From Musa acuminata AAA Group (taxonomy: Eukaryota > Streptophyta > Magnoliopsida > Zingiberales > Musaceae): 64,000 bases of DNA. The notes beneath the pieces are model-generated. The model was not told where the DNA came from. It ran no database searches and worked only from the letters and a program-made list of their open reading frames with translations. The DNA is taken from positions 49,264,001-49,328,000 of the forward strand of contig NC_088335.1 in NCBI RefSeq assembly GCF_036884655.1, given 5' to 3'. Shown in pieces: positions 1-12,938 of this stretch (its first letter is position 1; every line of letters starts with the position of its first letter). Position numbers and translations under genes: made by a program.

Positions 1-443
1 TCTCCTCAAGTTATGACGGATGATCAGGCCATGTCTATTGGAAATTAGTACTTATATGCTCCAGTGGATTTCAGATTGATTTTGCTTAGAACAGCTTGTG
101 ATTTTGAAGAACAGCCATGGTGGCCACAGTGAGTGTTTGCAAGGCCCAAAATATGCTACAATATGGTAGAGACTAATTGTTGTTTGGGACTATGGCAGCC
201 ACTATAGTGGAAGTTTGGCTGCTATTTTTCTGCTCCAAAATTGGCTCGTAGTGACTGGATTAAGCATGCATTTTTAGGAAATTGGTCTAGCTTAGCTTGT
301 AAACCAGCTCAGGCCGAGTTAACCAATCAAATTTAACTCAAGCTACTGAATAAAGTTACTTTTCAACCCCATAATTTTGCCTTACCATAACTTTGTATCT
401 GAATCTTACTCATTTCTATCAATGTGTGGATGGTGGTTGATAA

Positions 444-474
<31 letters not shown>

Positions 475-847
475 TTAAACATTCTGATATTGTATGGGTT
501 GTGGCTAATCAAATTCGATTATGGTACTTCGACATTGTATATCATTGCCACATAACATGAAGCTTATGTTTTAAAATCTAATATTTGCTGTTTGCATCTT
601 TTGATATTTTAGGTCACATGACTTTTTCACTGGTCCAATTGTAATCTGCTTTCAGCTGTAAAATCACAAATACTTGCTGTGCTTTTTTGAGGGTTTGGTC
701 GTGCATGCACTTGTGGGCTTGTGCGTGTATGTACATGTAATAGATGTTTGCAAGAAAGCAACTAGTTAATATAATAACATGGCATGCAGATTTTGCTATA
801 TGGATATGCCTGTTTGTATACTTAACCTCCTAATGTTGAAATTTTAG

Positions 848-3800
848 TGTCAAGGAGGAAGTTCCAAGGAGAGGTGCTTATCTTTTTTCATCAATGTTGA
901 TGGGTAAGTTTCGTATCTTTGATTTTAATCACTAAAGCAGGCATCCTTAATTTTTTTACCTTTCACTCTTCCTGTGTTATATCTGGCTTTCTATTTTCTT
1001 GGCATTCCTTCTTAATCTTGTAGAGAGTTGGCAATTTGGATGTGTTTTAGAGCTAAATGTGGATGGAGAGGTTCCGTACGGGTATTATCATTTTTCAGCA
1101 AATACATATATGACTACCACCATTAAGCATCGCAATTGGAACTCCACTTTTTGGCTGTTATCTGTCACTGTTTACTTGCAGGCTTTTGAGGAGTGCAAGA
1201 TAGGCTATGCCAAAACAAGACAAACTTTGAAACTTAACGATTACAGAGTAATCACTGAAATTGATCTTCAGCTAGAGCCATTATGTACAGAGGTGCATAG
1301 TTTAACTTTGTCAGGACTGTCATCATGATTATTATGTATTTTTTTGACATATTGTTTTATATTTTTTCGAACTCATTTTTATAATTTGTTATGTAGCTTC
1401 AGGTTCATCAGATGATTCTGATAAGATGTGTAGACTTTTCTCTTCCATGTTTGTTTCTCCTGACGTGCACAAAAGTGAACCATCATTAGTTTCATACCTA
1501 TGACGCTTAATCTTCTACTTTTTAATGTTACTGCTAAAACAAGTACCTAGTATTTTTCAATGCTAATGGAAGAGTTAAATCTTAATAGTTATACTGGCAA
1601 CAATTTTTGGCTTCTGCCTTTTTGTTCCGCTTGGGGTCACTTTTGGTAATCCAATAAGTGCTTCTGTAACTTTTTTGGTGCTTTTCTTGCCTTCTACCTT
1701 TACTTTGAACTGCATAGTTTTGACTTTTGAGGATCTCTTATGATAATGAAATTTAGGTACAATGATCCCTCTGATACAGTAGTACGTTGTTGTTATTGTT
1801 AAGTATATCATCATGGAGTTGACAGTTAAAGTTAAATTACATTCTCCTGCATTTACGTTTCAGCTTATTGCATACTTCGCAGAAAGATCGATATCAGCAA
1901 AAACTCTTGAACGAAATGGCATCATGCAGTGTAAACATGATGATCAGGTTTGATTGCAGAGTTTCCGTAGTTGCTTATCTTGATGGCAGGCTCCTTTTTA
2001 CCTATCATGATAGTGATTGAAGTATCCTGTACTAGTTGCTCTCCTAATTTGGTTGTATCCCGCACAGATCGTTATTGCTTTTACTTACAGGAGAAATGCA
2101 GCTCTAGTAAGCTGCAAATACCTTGCATCCTCCAAAGAATGTTGGCAGGTTTATGCAGTGTCTTGTTAGCTTAAAAATAATCGTAGTCTTTTTTTCATGA
2201 AATACACATATAATCTGTCTTGCTATTTACATAATGTTCTTTCTTTCCATCTACCAGGAAACAGGCACGGAACATATTTTTTATGGACTTGATGACATAA
2301 AGCAAGCTAGCGATGTTATAATTGTAAGTCTTTTAACTGTTATAGATATATTTGTACATTTTTGTTTAGTCAGATTCTTTCTTATATCCCTCGTTGTTTA
2401 GTCTCTTCTTTATTTCTTCTGTTAATGCAGGTCAATGGTGAAATAGATAAGCTCTCTATGGAGGAGGCTGGTTTCCCCAATTGTATTAGCGTACCTTATG
2501 GACTACCTGAACAATCCTCCAAAGAGCTACCTGCTGAGGATGAGGTCTTAACCAGACTTGAAACTAAAAGTGATCTTTCTTAGGTTTTTGAATTCTCTGA
2601 TACTAATGCAAGACTAGAAATTTTTTTGCCTTCTTAAATTTTTGTATTGTAGCTTGTTTAATTGTTTTACCTTTATGAGCAATCATCATTCGTTAAGGCT
2701 TTAACTACATTTACAAATCCTAAGCTTGCAACCTTTGGTGTTTTCTTTTTTTTGGAGGATGATGTCAAATCAAACAGGCAACACTTGATATGTTACTTTT
2801 AATCTTTTGTTGTTACATTATTGAAGTTGTTTTCTCTAATTAATCCTTCCCAACTTTTCATCTCTTTGTGTGCAAAAGTAAGCTCACATCAAATCTCTTG
2901 TGCTTCACATATAGGTAGTATCTTTGATTGAAAATGACTCTGCACACTCCTTGACTCAAACTCTACTTGCATGTGTTGGTGCCTTATATCTAATGGTTTA
3001 GCATGTCTGAATTCTTTCCTGATTGCATAACATTAGGAATGATGCCCATGTTTATGTTACTTATAAAGATTTATGGCAATGTACTTTCCCTGCCAGGGAT
3101 GGGACAGGCAAAAGAAAAATGAAAACAAAAAGGTTCAAGCACTAGAAACATCGGAAAAGAATCTTGTTTAATTTTGTGTAATTCTTTAGATTCTGATTTT
3201 TGTATGTTGGTTATTTGCTGCTTTAAGCTTGTCTTCCAACGGTACACTCATGCTCATGGGATTAAACGTATTCTGCCCTTATTAGTTGTTACAAACACAT
3301 GACGACCACCATAAATGGAAGTACTGTTGACAAACAGGTAAAGTTAGAAAAGGTCTTGGTTTTTCCAAGATTGAGGAGAGACTGAATATGGGATGAGGTA
3401 AAATAACATGAGATATTACTTTTTTGTGCACATAGGTGTTTTATGATGTGGAACTAGGTGGTCAGTTCGTATTTTCCTAGTACTTTCATTCTTGGGAATG
3501 GTAATCTTGCTCAGATACCATGCTATATCTTATAAGGAGGCAGGGGAACTTGTTTCACTTTGTAAATGTTTTTTACATTATCGTGGATGTTTCTCGTTGG
3601 ATCAAACCATTTCCTCCATATGAGGGGCTTGGATGAGCGTCATCCATGCCAGAATTATATTGTAGTATGAGGTATGTGTGTGTGTGTGTCCACCATTCCC
3701 TTTTTTCTGAGATGTTAATGATTAAAAGTGAGCAGGGTTTGAGCCGAACTGATCAAGAGTTTTCAAACCTGCTAAAATTAGCAGGTATTGAAGAGACACT

Positions 3801-6800
3801 GTAAATGAGTTGGGTTTAGGTCCATTATACTAACTTAGCTAATAGGCAATATGGTGTGGTTTATACCATAAAAGCAAGCCATAATGTCCTGATGAATTTA
3901 TACCAAGCATGGTTATGGAGTTGAAGTTCAGCCAATTCAAGCTTTTAATTCAAGTAAAACGGGGAGGAACTAAAGGTAAACTTTAAAGTGGTTCACATTT
4001 TTGTGATTGGTCTTGGGATGGCTGGTGGACTTGCAGTTATCATATATCCTTGCATGTGCTTGGTTTACATGTGGGCATGGCATAATGTACACTTGTGCTG
4101 GTGTTGTTTTGGAGCTGGAGCTCTTTGCGCCCTAGTATTATTGCATCTTGATCCATGCTTGTCTCAAATACCCACTTATTCTGACCATTGGAGACTCTTA
4201 GTGCCGATTTATTTTGTTAGATACATACTTATCTTCTCAGGACTTAAACAGCCTCTAAGATAGCCATTGTATATCATCAAGCTTCTGATCATCTAGTTAC
4301 TTTAGGGTCCTCTTTTGACTGGTATTTGATCATTAGATACAGCTAAGACAGAAGGCTTGAGAGTGAGTCTTTATAGCATCAGGTTAAGTTAGCCTTTTTG
4401 TGATCTGGGTGACCAAAGTTCCCGTCATGGAAACATCTTTGTTTACATGGGTAAGTCTGTGTATATGGACCCTCATAGACCCACTTAGGGGAAGCCTTAT
4501 ACATTGGGCGCATGTCTAATATTTTGAGAAGGATTGCAATGTCTTAATGTTCTGTAGAGCTAATCAAAGTTAAACATCAATGTTGATGTTTCGCTGACTT
4601 GCATATACAATGGGAATTTAGGTTTGTCTCACAATTTTCAGGACATCAAAAATTTTATTTATATTGTCACATTATTTTGAAAATTAATTGTTTTTCTTTC
4701 TGATCAGAGTACTTTTCATCTGTTTGAATTTTTGGGTGTTTTAAGCTCTTTTGTATTATGGTTTCATTGGATTTTTATTTCGGATAATATGTCAGATCTA
4801 ACATTTTTTGCAATGTTCTTCACAAAGCTAGAACACTGAGTTCCAGTACTTGTGGAACTGCATAGAGTACCTAGAAAAGGTCGGTATCTTAATGTTTAAA
4901 ACAAGTTAGCTTTGCTCTTGTCCTCAATAGGATACTTGTAAATTGCTTAGCTGATTTGAATTGAAATGTCCTGGATAAATCTCTCAGGCATCTCGGATAA
5001 TATTAGCAACAGATGCAGACAGCACTGGCCAAGCTTTAGCAGAAGAATTAGCACGTCGCCTTGGTAAAGAAAGGTTTGGTCTCTCACCATCATCATTTAG
5101 GCATGGATGTCAATCTGTATTCTCATGTTTGCCAGTCAGGATTGATGATTCTTTAGTTGTGTCTATATGTGTTATAATTTAGCTTATAAACATAAGAATT
5201 ACTTGATACCTTTTCATCATTTGGATAAACAAATAGGTGCTGGAGGGTGACGTGGCCGAAGAAAAATGCTACCAAACTTTGCAAAGATGCTAATGAGGTT
5301 TGTTTTGACTGTTTGAACTGTTGCCTCTGTTATGTTGGCTACTTTGTTCTAAAGGTTCCAGATCAGGATCGGCATCAGTATTGATTAGTGGCATAAACTC
5401 AATTTCCTTCTTGATTGGAATTTACTGAAAAAAAAATCTAAAATTCGAAGCTGCACAAACCTTGAGACCTGGTTTGGGTGGTGCATGCTTACCAAATAAT
5501 TTGCATAATCTATTTTTTTACAAAAATCATTACAAGTGTAATTTTTTTGGGCACACCAGGCATTCTATGTCATTTTTTATGGTGTTGATCTATCCATGTC
5601 TACTTTGTCATTTATTTTAAATGGTAGGACTAAGGAACTTTGTCTGTGCGTGTGAATGCATTGTGCATTCATGCATGTCCATATGTTTGGCCAAACATTA
5701 TTCCTTCTATCCAAGGAGTCCTCTATAGGTACTGCCCTCTTTTATGGAGTATGTACGCCAAGTAAAGGGTGCTGACGAGTAGTATCAGATTATTCCTACA
5801 GGCAAATGGAAACTTGACTGCGTGGCTTTTCTATCTTGTTGTCTAAACTTATATTGTATTCTTTTCTTCAGGTTTTGATGTATATTGGACCAGATGAACT
5901 GAGGAAAGTTATTGAGAATGCTGAATTGTTTCCTATAATGGGCCTATCTCACTTCAGTAATTTCTTCAATGAAGTTGATTCATATTATCACCGGAGTCAT
6001 GGATTTGAGCTTGGTGTTTCTACTGGTTGGAGAGCTTTAGATGAATTATACAATGTAAGAATTTAACCTACATAATTTATTCGTGTTTCCTTATTTGAGA
6101 TTATGCAGATAAGATCGTTTTCTTAAATGTGATGGTTTCCTTTGCCCTTTAGAGTGTTCATTTAAGACTGGTATATTCAGTGCTGCACATGTCAGCGATG
6201 TATAGCCATTAATCACTTTGTATTTTGTTTCTAGGTAGCTGCTAATTGCATTGTATCCAATTATATGGGGTATTTTACTAATAGAGGATTCCAAAACTTA
6301 TCTTGGTGAAAGATCATACTGGGTGCATAATATTCTAGTTTAAGTGAACTGTATTTTGCAAACAAACTTTGTTTCTTTATAATTTTCTAGTAACATTGAT
6401 CCATCCAACTATTTCCTTTAATTTACCACCATATATATGTAAATTATATATATAAACTTTCATTGAACATTATGGGTGAAAAGCATCACCGCACTTGTCA
6501 AAATACTGGTATGATTTGATTGCTACACCTTGTGCCAACTGCCAAGCATGTGCAAGTAAATCCAGGAAATTGACCAAATGCGATGCATTATACTGGATTT
6601 ATTGTTGTGTTATAGAGTAAATCCAGGAAATTATGTGCTGGGTAGCCATGATCATCATGAGGGTTCATACTAATTTGTGCTTTCTTCTTGCAATAACTTT
6701 ACCTTGGTATGATTTTATGATCTCCATATTATTTAAATGTGTGTAACTACACTGGATTAGTATTTTAGACACTACAATTTAGTTGATAACTACCTTGAAA

Positions 6801-9800
6801 GTTTGACAAGATTTCGATGCTTTATTTTGTGGCTGGATATCGATCAATCAAAACAAGAGCAACCTTAAACAAGTGTTTGAGGTTCATGAGAATGTAGTGA
6901 AAATCTCTTGTGAATCACATATCTTGTTCTTTATTTTCCCTCTTTTCTTCTTTATCACTGCTACAGAGATGACCTAGCATCTGAAAATGAGATCAGCTGT
7001 TTCATGGTATCTTGATTTGCATGGCACCTGTTATGACTCATGAGGGTTAAATGTGGAAGCCAACATTTGTAAAATGATATTGCTTAACCAGAAAAAAAGG
7101 TCCTTGTCATGGTGCTAAGGCAGACATGGCCAAACTCTGGGTCTAATGTAAAATGCAATTCATGTTATGGTTAGAGTACAACCATTTAACAAAATAAGAA
7201 TAAATATAAGGAAGTTTGTGTTAATTATTTGTTAACAAGCAAGTAAGCAATTGGTAAAAAGATATAAATTTTGTCCATACTGTCACAATGACTTACTACT
7301 GGATTTATTGTTCTGTTATAGATTAAATCCATCCATATTGAATCCAATTTATGATTAAAACGTGTGACTTTAGATATAATCTGACTTTCCTCCTAGCTTA
7401 CCAAAATCGTCAGATAAAGTACTAAAGTCTGTCTAATCTCGACTTTTTCATATATTTAGGATTCTTATAGTCATTATTTTTTAATTAGTCTGTCCATTCT
7501 CGGAGACGTACTTTTAGATGCTGGAGAAATCTAATTGAGAATGTCTGTTTAGAAAATTTTTAATGCTTCTGGAAGGATTTTGTTAATCCTGATTTTTTAG
7601 ATGGTAGTTTTTGTTTTATTTGTCTCTTTTCAGCCTACTCAATCCTGAAATAGATTTTTTATGCAACAACAACAACAGCCATATTTTTTATATATTTATA
7701 AAATCCTTTTTATCTGTATGGATTTTTAGATTGCTGGCTCTCTAATTCTAGGATGAGATATTTCTAATCTCATCATTGATTTCTATGTGGCAGGATTATG
7801 TTAATTTCACCTTTTTTTAATTTTTATCCTAGTGAAGTTAGATTTCTACTGAATTCCAATCTATAAAGCTATTTGAAAGCCAACTAAATTTGATCTGGCA
7901 GTCTGGTGTTTGCTTTTATCTTTTATTTTCTGAGCTTTCTTGTAATTAAAGAGGTATTTGATATATCCAAGTTGTTAATTACTTTGAAATCTGTAAAGAA
8001 ATGTTAGAATATGATTATTTACAAGTCTGAAATTTGTTCATAATCTTTTTGCAAGACTTGTGTGCAGTTTTATATCTTTGCATGCTATTATTTTTTCCTT
8101 GAGCAGGTCGTGCCTGGAGAGTTGACTGTGATAACAGGTGTTCCTAATTCAGGCAAAAGCGAGTGGATTGATGCCCTGTTATGTAATATCAATAAAGCCC
8201 ATAAATGGAAATTTTTACTCTGCTCTATGGAAAACAAGGTCTGATTTGTGAATCTTCTAGTTCGACCTTGTGATTATATCAAGATTGTTGAAGATATTGG
8301 TCTTTAGGTTCGGGATCATGCAAGGAAGCTTTTGGAAAAGCACATAAATAAACCATTCATTAATTCAAGGTATAAAACCTTTCATATCATGTGTGTCTGT
8401 CCACTGGTAACTTTGGTTCATCATATTGAATTATGAATGAAAGTTTTGTTGAAATTATTGGCAACAAAAAGAAAAATATGAAAAATTTTCTCTCTTGTTG
8501 CTCCTGCAGTTGACTGAAATAGTCAAGTTCTTCAAGTTTCTTATTGCTCTCTGAGCTATGAACCAGATCATAATTGCTGCTCAGAGAAGTACTCATCTTT
8601 ATTTGGCATTTGGTTAAAGCCTAATACATCGCTGGAAGTGCATTGGAACTTAAAGAGTAAAGACTGTTTTGGGTTGAAAACTCAAGTTCTATAAATTCAT
8701 GTGGGCACTGAGGTTACAAGTTTGTAGGCTTTGAAGGAAAATGACTTATATAGGCCTGATGTTATTTCTAGTAGTCTAGTCAACTTATATGATCTCATAT
8801 GCATGTCTGAGGGTGGGAGTATCCACAGGAATTGCATGATGAATCCAAGCTTATTGATTCACAGAATAAAGATCCGATCGACACAAAATTGATTGACACT
8901 TTGTTTCTACTTGCATAATGATGAAAGTATTCATGCATGGAGATATTATCGTTTTCTCATCTTTATTCAGACCTTTTCTTGGAATTTTGGCTGTCTTTGG
9001 ATTGTAGCTAAATTTCTTAAAGTTCTGCATATCTTTAAGACCTTTTCTTAGAGTACTTGTGAGAGGCAGCAATTCTTATTTGTACCATTTTAAGATTCAA
9101 GAAAAAAGATACAGTTTGCCTGTCCTGGCTGCAATGGAAATTTAACATGACACCAAATTGTGAAATAGCTGTAAGGATGCAGTGGATTATTGAGTGTCGG
9201 GCCAAAATTAAATTGACTTTCTTATTGTCTAATATTTTGTTTATTTAATAATAATCAAGTTAGTATTGAGTTAATTTACTCAAAGCATACACCTGCTTAG
9301 TGAGGGGGTGGGCATTGGTGTAATGGTGATGTTGCTCGCTGGTAATCTGGATGATCATGGTTCAAAACTCATGGAAACAACTCATCTATATGTAAAGGTA
9401 ACATTACATCTATGTATATACACACACACATTCTAGTTTGGCTTTTTTTAGTAACTCCTCTCTCCTAAATTTTTCCAAAAATGAAAAACATTGTGAAACA
9501 CATTACTGTCATAGGATCCATGAGTCGATAGAAATTCTGAATGTTACTTCCAGATAATGTCTTTTTTTGTACTTGTCCCCATGTGTGAAAAATGAGGAAA
9601 AGAGGATGTGGAACAAGGAATCAATCCTGATTGTACTGGTCAATACAGGCCACTATTTATTAGTTCAACTTGTCTGACCGGTACAAAACTATTTAGATTG
9701 GTACCTATTAATATGATTTTTTTATTATTAATTTTGAATGATATGAGACTATATGATTGGTTCACCATTCAGTATACTGGTATTGTACTATTCTCACCTG

Positions 9801-11777
9801 TTACTATTGTTGGTAGTGTATTGAGATTTAAATTTTTGATCTGGAACATTCTCATGTTGATGAAGTGCACTTTAATATTTTTCTTTTTTTTTCCGTTTTG
9901 TTGCCTTTTGTTTGTTTACATTTGTTCATTTTTGTTAAACCTTTATTTTTTTTTCTTTTCTTGCCTATTGGTATACCAAATCGTAGATGATCGAAGTCTA
10001 GTCAGGACTAATTAATTAAACAACCATGCTGTCAATTTGTTCTTTGCTAAGTGAACATGTGCTCTCTCTTTTTTTTTTTTTTGCTTTTTCTATTTTTTTT
10101 TAAGTTGTCTGATTTAAACTTTAGCTGGTATGATAACTGTCTTTTGTACCAGCTTTTCTCTGTCGGATATCTAGATTCCCAATAATTGTTTCCTTTGCTA
10201 ATTTAGTTGCTTGTTAGTTCATAAGGTTCTTTGTTATATTTTTCCTAAAGTAAATTATTATGTTTATGGCTGTGGCAAGATATGCTGAATCTACCGAGCG
10301 TATGAGTGTGCGGGAGTTAGAAGAAGGAAAGAAATGGCTTGATGATACATTTTATCTAATTCGGTGAGTTATTACATGTCACCATGTTTGGTTTATCAGA
10401 CAAGTTTTGTTAATCTTATTTTTTAAATGCATAACGCTTTATATTCTCATATATCTGGTCCAGATTACATAAGTGTTCTAGATATGTTTGAGTATGCATA
10501 AACCTCATTGGTGTATCGTTTCTTGATTGATTGGTATTTTGGATCATGGATAGGTGTGAGGATGACTCCTTTCCATCTATCGATTGGGTACTTGAACTTG
10601 CCAAGTCTGCAGTTGTTCGATATGGCATTCGCGGACTTGTTATTGATCCATACAACGAACTTGATCACCAACGTTCTTCAAATCAGTGAGTGATTCTTCA
10701 ACTACATTTTTGTTCACATAAACTGTTTCCTGCCATGTAAATCTACTCTATTTGGTTTAACATTTCTGGTAACAGAACAGAAACGGAGTATGTGAGCCAT
10801 ATGCTTACTAAGATCAAGCGCTTTGCTCAGCACCACGCTTGTCATGTATGGTTTGTGGCACATCCAAGACAGGTATACCTTCTAATGTATCCTATAATCT
10901 ATTAATGTTCTGCTTCTATCATCTTCTTAATGTAAACATGTCTTCAGCTACAAAACTGGAGGGGTTATCCCCCTAATCTGTACGATATTAGTGGAAGTGC
11001 ACATTTTATAAATAAATGTGACAATGGAATTGTCATTCATCGAAATCGGAATCCAAATGCTGGCCCCCTTGATCGTGTTCAGGTTCACTTGTCTTCCTTT
11101 GCAGTCCATTAGTTTCTATTTTCCATTTTTAATTTATTTTTGCATATATTTAGGTTTGTGTGCGGAAGGTGCGAAACAAGATCTCTGGGAGAATCGGAGA
11201 TGCTTTCCTCTCATATAATCAGTATATTTCTATTATGCTTATGAATCATTTATTGCCCACTATGTTCTGTCAAAATCCTGTTACCTTGAAGTTCTTAAAA
11301 TACCTACTATTCTTTTTTAGATATTTTAACTTGGTTACACTAAAATGGTTGCTTGTAGCCCAGGAAGGTCCATTATTGTTTCAGTCCACATCTTATTCTT
11401 CTACTTTAGTATGGGTCTTTGTCATCTACCATTTGCCTTGTATTAATATGTTAAAAACTCATGTTAAAGTGATGTTAACAACGAAGTGAAGAGTGGTAGA
11501 TGACGAAGCTTTCTTGTATGACCTACTATTATATGTTTCTGGCTGATCAATGTGTGTACATGTAGAATGGAAACTTGCAATGCTTCTCCTTGCATTACGG
11601 TAGCAAGTCGAAGCATGAGCGACTCTGACCATGATACATCTTTGTGTGTTTTCACTATCCAAAAACCTCAATTGGGAATTTTAATCGACAGCTGTTGCTA
11701 ACTGCAGTCTTTTTTTTATTTTTCGCAGAACCACAGGAAAATTCGAGGATTGGCATTACGGGGGCTATAACAATTAG
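848..11777 (+). CDS. TWINKLE-like organellar DNA primase-helicase (5' partial, 19 exons)
   Basis: I assembled 19 exons by splice sites and family similarity: 848-903, 1024-1081, 1182-1292, 1864-1947, 2068-2148, 2258-2323, 2431-2544, 4832-4879, 4988-5073, 5237-5297, 5872-6054, 8107-8238, 8308-8369, 10280-10363, 10554-10685, 10776-10872, 10948-11082, 11154-11221, 11729-11777. They join in one frame without a stop (568 residues). Plant TWINKLE is a mitochondrial and plastid replicative primase-helicase related to T7 gp4. Visible are three zinc-ribbon cysteines (residue 1, then CFRAKC at 26-31), a TOPRIM region (VNGEID 153-158; TDAD 214-217), Walker A GVPNSGKS (327-334), Walker B LVIDPYNE (437-444) and a C-terminal RecA-like end. 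The first Cys exon and transit peptide were not found upstream. The family normally has VEGEID; here the Glu is Asn, and DGDGPG reads DADSTG. The helicase core looks intact. It could be a helicase-only paralogue or a decaying copy. Confidence 0.9.
2545..4831 (+). other. Long intron of the TWINKLE-like gene, no gene seen
   Basis: This 2.3-kb AT-rich intron separates the exons ending DE and starting NTEFQYLWN. The donor GTCTTA is weak, but the reading frame and the family alignment require it. It contains a short TG run near 3673-3690. The 91-codon open frame at 3988-4263 resembles nothing I know and I do not support it as a gene. Confidence 0.6.
6055..8106 (+). other. Long intron of the TWINKLE-like gene, no gene seen
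   Basis: A 2.05-kb AT-rich intron with a normal GTAAG donor after LDELYN and a CAG acceptor before VVPGEL. I see no coding similarity and no repeat beyond short TA runs near 6430-6450. Confidence 0.6.
9306..9430 (+). mobile_element. tRNA-derived SINE fragment, Au-like, in an intron
   Basis: Within the intron 8370-10279 the segment has a pol III A-box-like TGGTGTAATGG near 9317 and a B-box-like GGTTCAAAACTC near 9360. It is followed by CATGGAAACAACTC, which parallels the GTGGAAACAGCCTC block of Au-type plant SINEs as I remember them. The order and spacing (A box, gttgct, ctggatgatcatggttc, ggaaaca) fit that family. The 3' part is decayed and runs into a short TATACACACACA stretch. Family assignment is from memory. 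Confidence 0.6.
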
Positions 11778-12938
11778 GAAGCAACGTAGATGAGTTGCCT
11801 CTGTGACACTGCATTCGTACACAGATATCGGATGATCAAGTTTTGAGGTCCAAGCTGTAGCTAGAGCGCCAGAACGGAGAACAGTTTCGGAGCCCCAATC
11901 AACCATTAGGGGCTGCTCACTGTTTCCGGACGGGCAGTGGTCTACTTGTTCGGCTGTAAAATATTTGGTGGCTGTCCACCGTTTGGAAGATGAAACCCTG
12001 TTGTTAGGCGCATTAAATGACATGTGTTCTCATGTGTAACGTGATATGTTTGATGATACATAGATTGCAATGTAACATGATAGCTTCCGAGTCTTGTGAA
12101 ATGTACAGGTGAAACTGAGAGATCCACTTGTATTTGATGAACACTTTTATGTGATTGCCTCGAGTGGTGGTAATGCATGTTTATGATCTTCCTCCAGTTG
12201 CCTAACGATGATGTGAAGAAGAATCTATTGGCTCATCGAGCATCCGATGGCAGATCCAATCTCGAGACATCTTCGAGTCGTCCTTTTTCTTTTTGATTCG
12301 AACCGTTGCTGCTTTTCCACCTCTTTTATGCTGTCAATTTTCTGTCTATAATCTATCCGAGAACGGTCAACCTCCCAAAACTTGTTGCCGGGAGGCGGTC
12401 AACCCTCCGTCGCACGCCGCCTGTGGGGTCCACGGATCTTCGCCACCCCTACCCCCCCAAAACGCGCTTCTCCAGCCAATACCCACCTCCATAGGAATCC
12501 AAACTTCCGTACCCTCCCGTTCTACCCGATCGCATCGTCTCACAAACGACTCCAGGCCCCACAATAGCCGGACGCTTAGTCTTACAATCGCCAGACGGGG
12601 TTGGCCGCCAGCGGGTACCGAAGAATAATAACATCCGGGAATCGAGGACAACGGCTCCCTGAGGTGGCGTCATTTCATTGGCTTTTTCCACCCTTTCCAT
12701 TCGGGTCCCTCGAAGGAAACAAAATAGCCGTTGGAGAGAGAGAGAGAGAGAGAGAGCCGTTTTTAATATTATTTATATTAGTAATCGTTCTCCCTCTTCT
12801 GTCGGCAACGAGCGAACGGAGCATAATAAATAAGAAACCATCCGTCTCTCCCTGTCGTTGTGGTGGCTTTCCTCGTCTGCTCTCTCCCTCGTATCCCCCG
12901 TTGCGATCGTGAAGCTGCCGTCCCATCCGGCGTGCACC
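11778..12938. other. Intergenic region and patellin 5' flank
   Basis: After the TWINKLE-like stop the DNA is of mixed composition, then GC-rich from about 12370 to 12700. A (GA)n tract lies at about 12733-12755, followed by an AT-rich patch containing TTATTTATATTA near 12769. That patch could serve as the core promoter of the patellin gene, with the GA tract at or just upstream of the 5' UTR. The overlapping open frames on both strands here look like chance frames in GC-rich DNA. Confidence 0.5.

Noticed and set aside
9608..10015. 135-codon open frame in a TWINKLE intron
   Set aside because: AT-rich with long Phe and Leu runs from poly-T, no family similarity, and located between confirmed exons.
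11160..11489. Extension of the last TWINKLE reading frame to 11489
   Set aside because: A GT donor after 11221 and an AG acceptor before 11729 give TTGKFEDWHYGG and a stop. This matches the usual end of the family better than the hydrophobic read-through.
12858..12938. In-frame upstream ATG of the patellin gene as the start
   Set aside because: It would add about 27 hydrophobic residues from the probable 5' UTR. The ATG at 12939 has better context and gives the acidic N-terminus normal for patellins.
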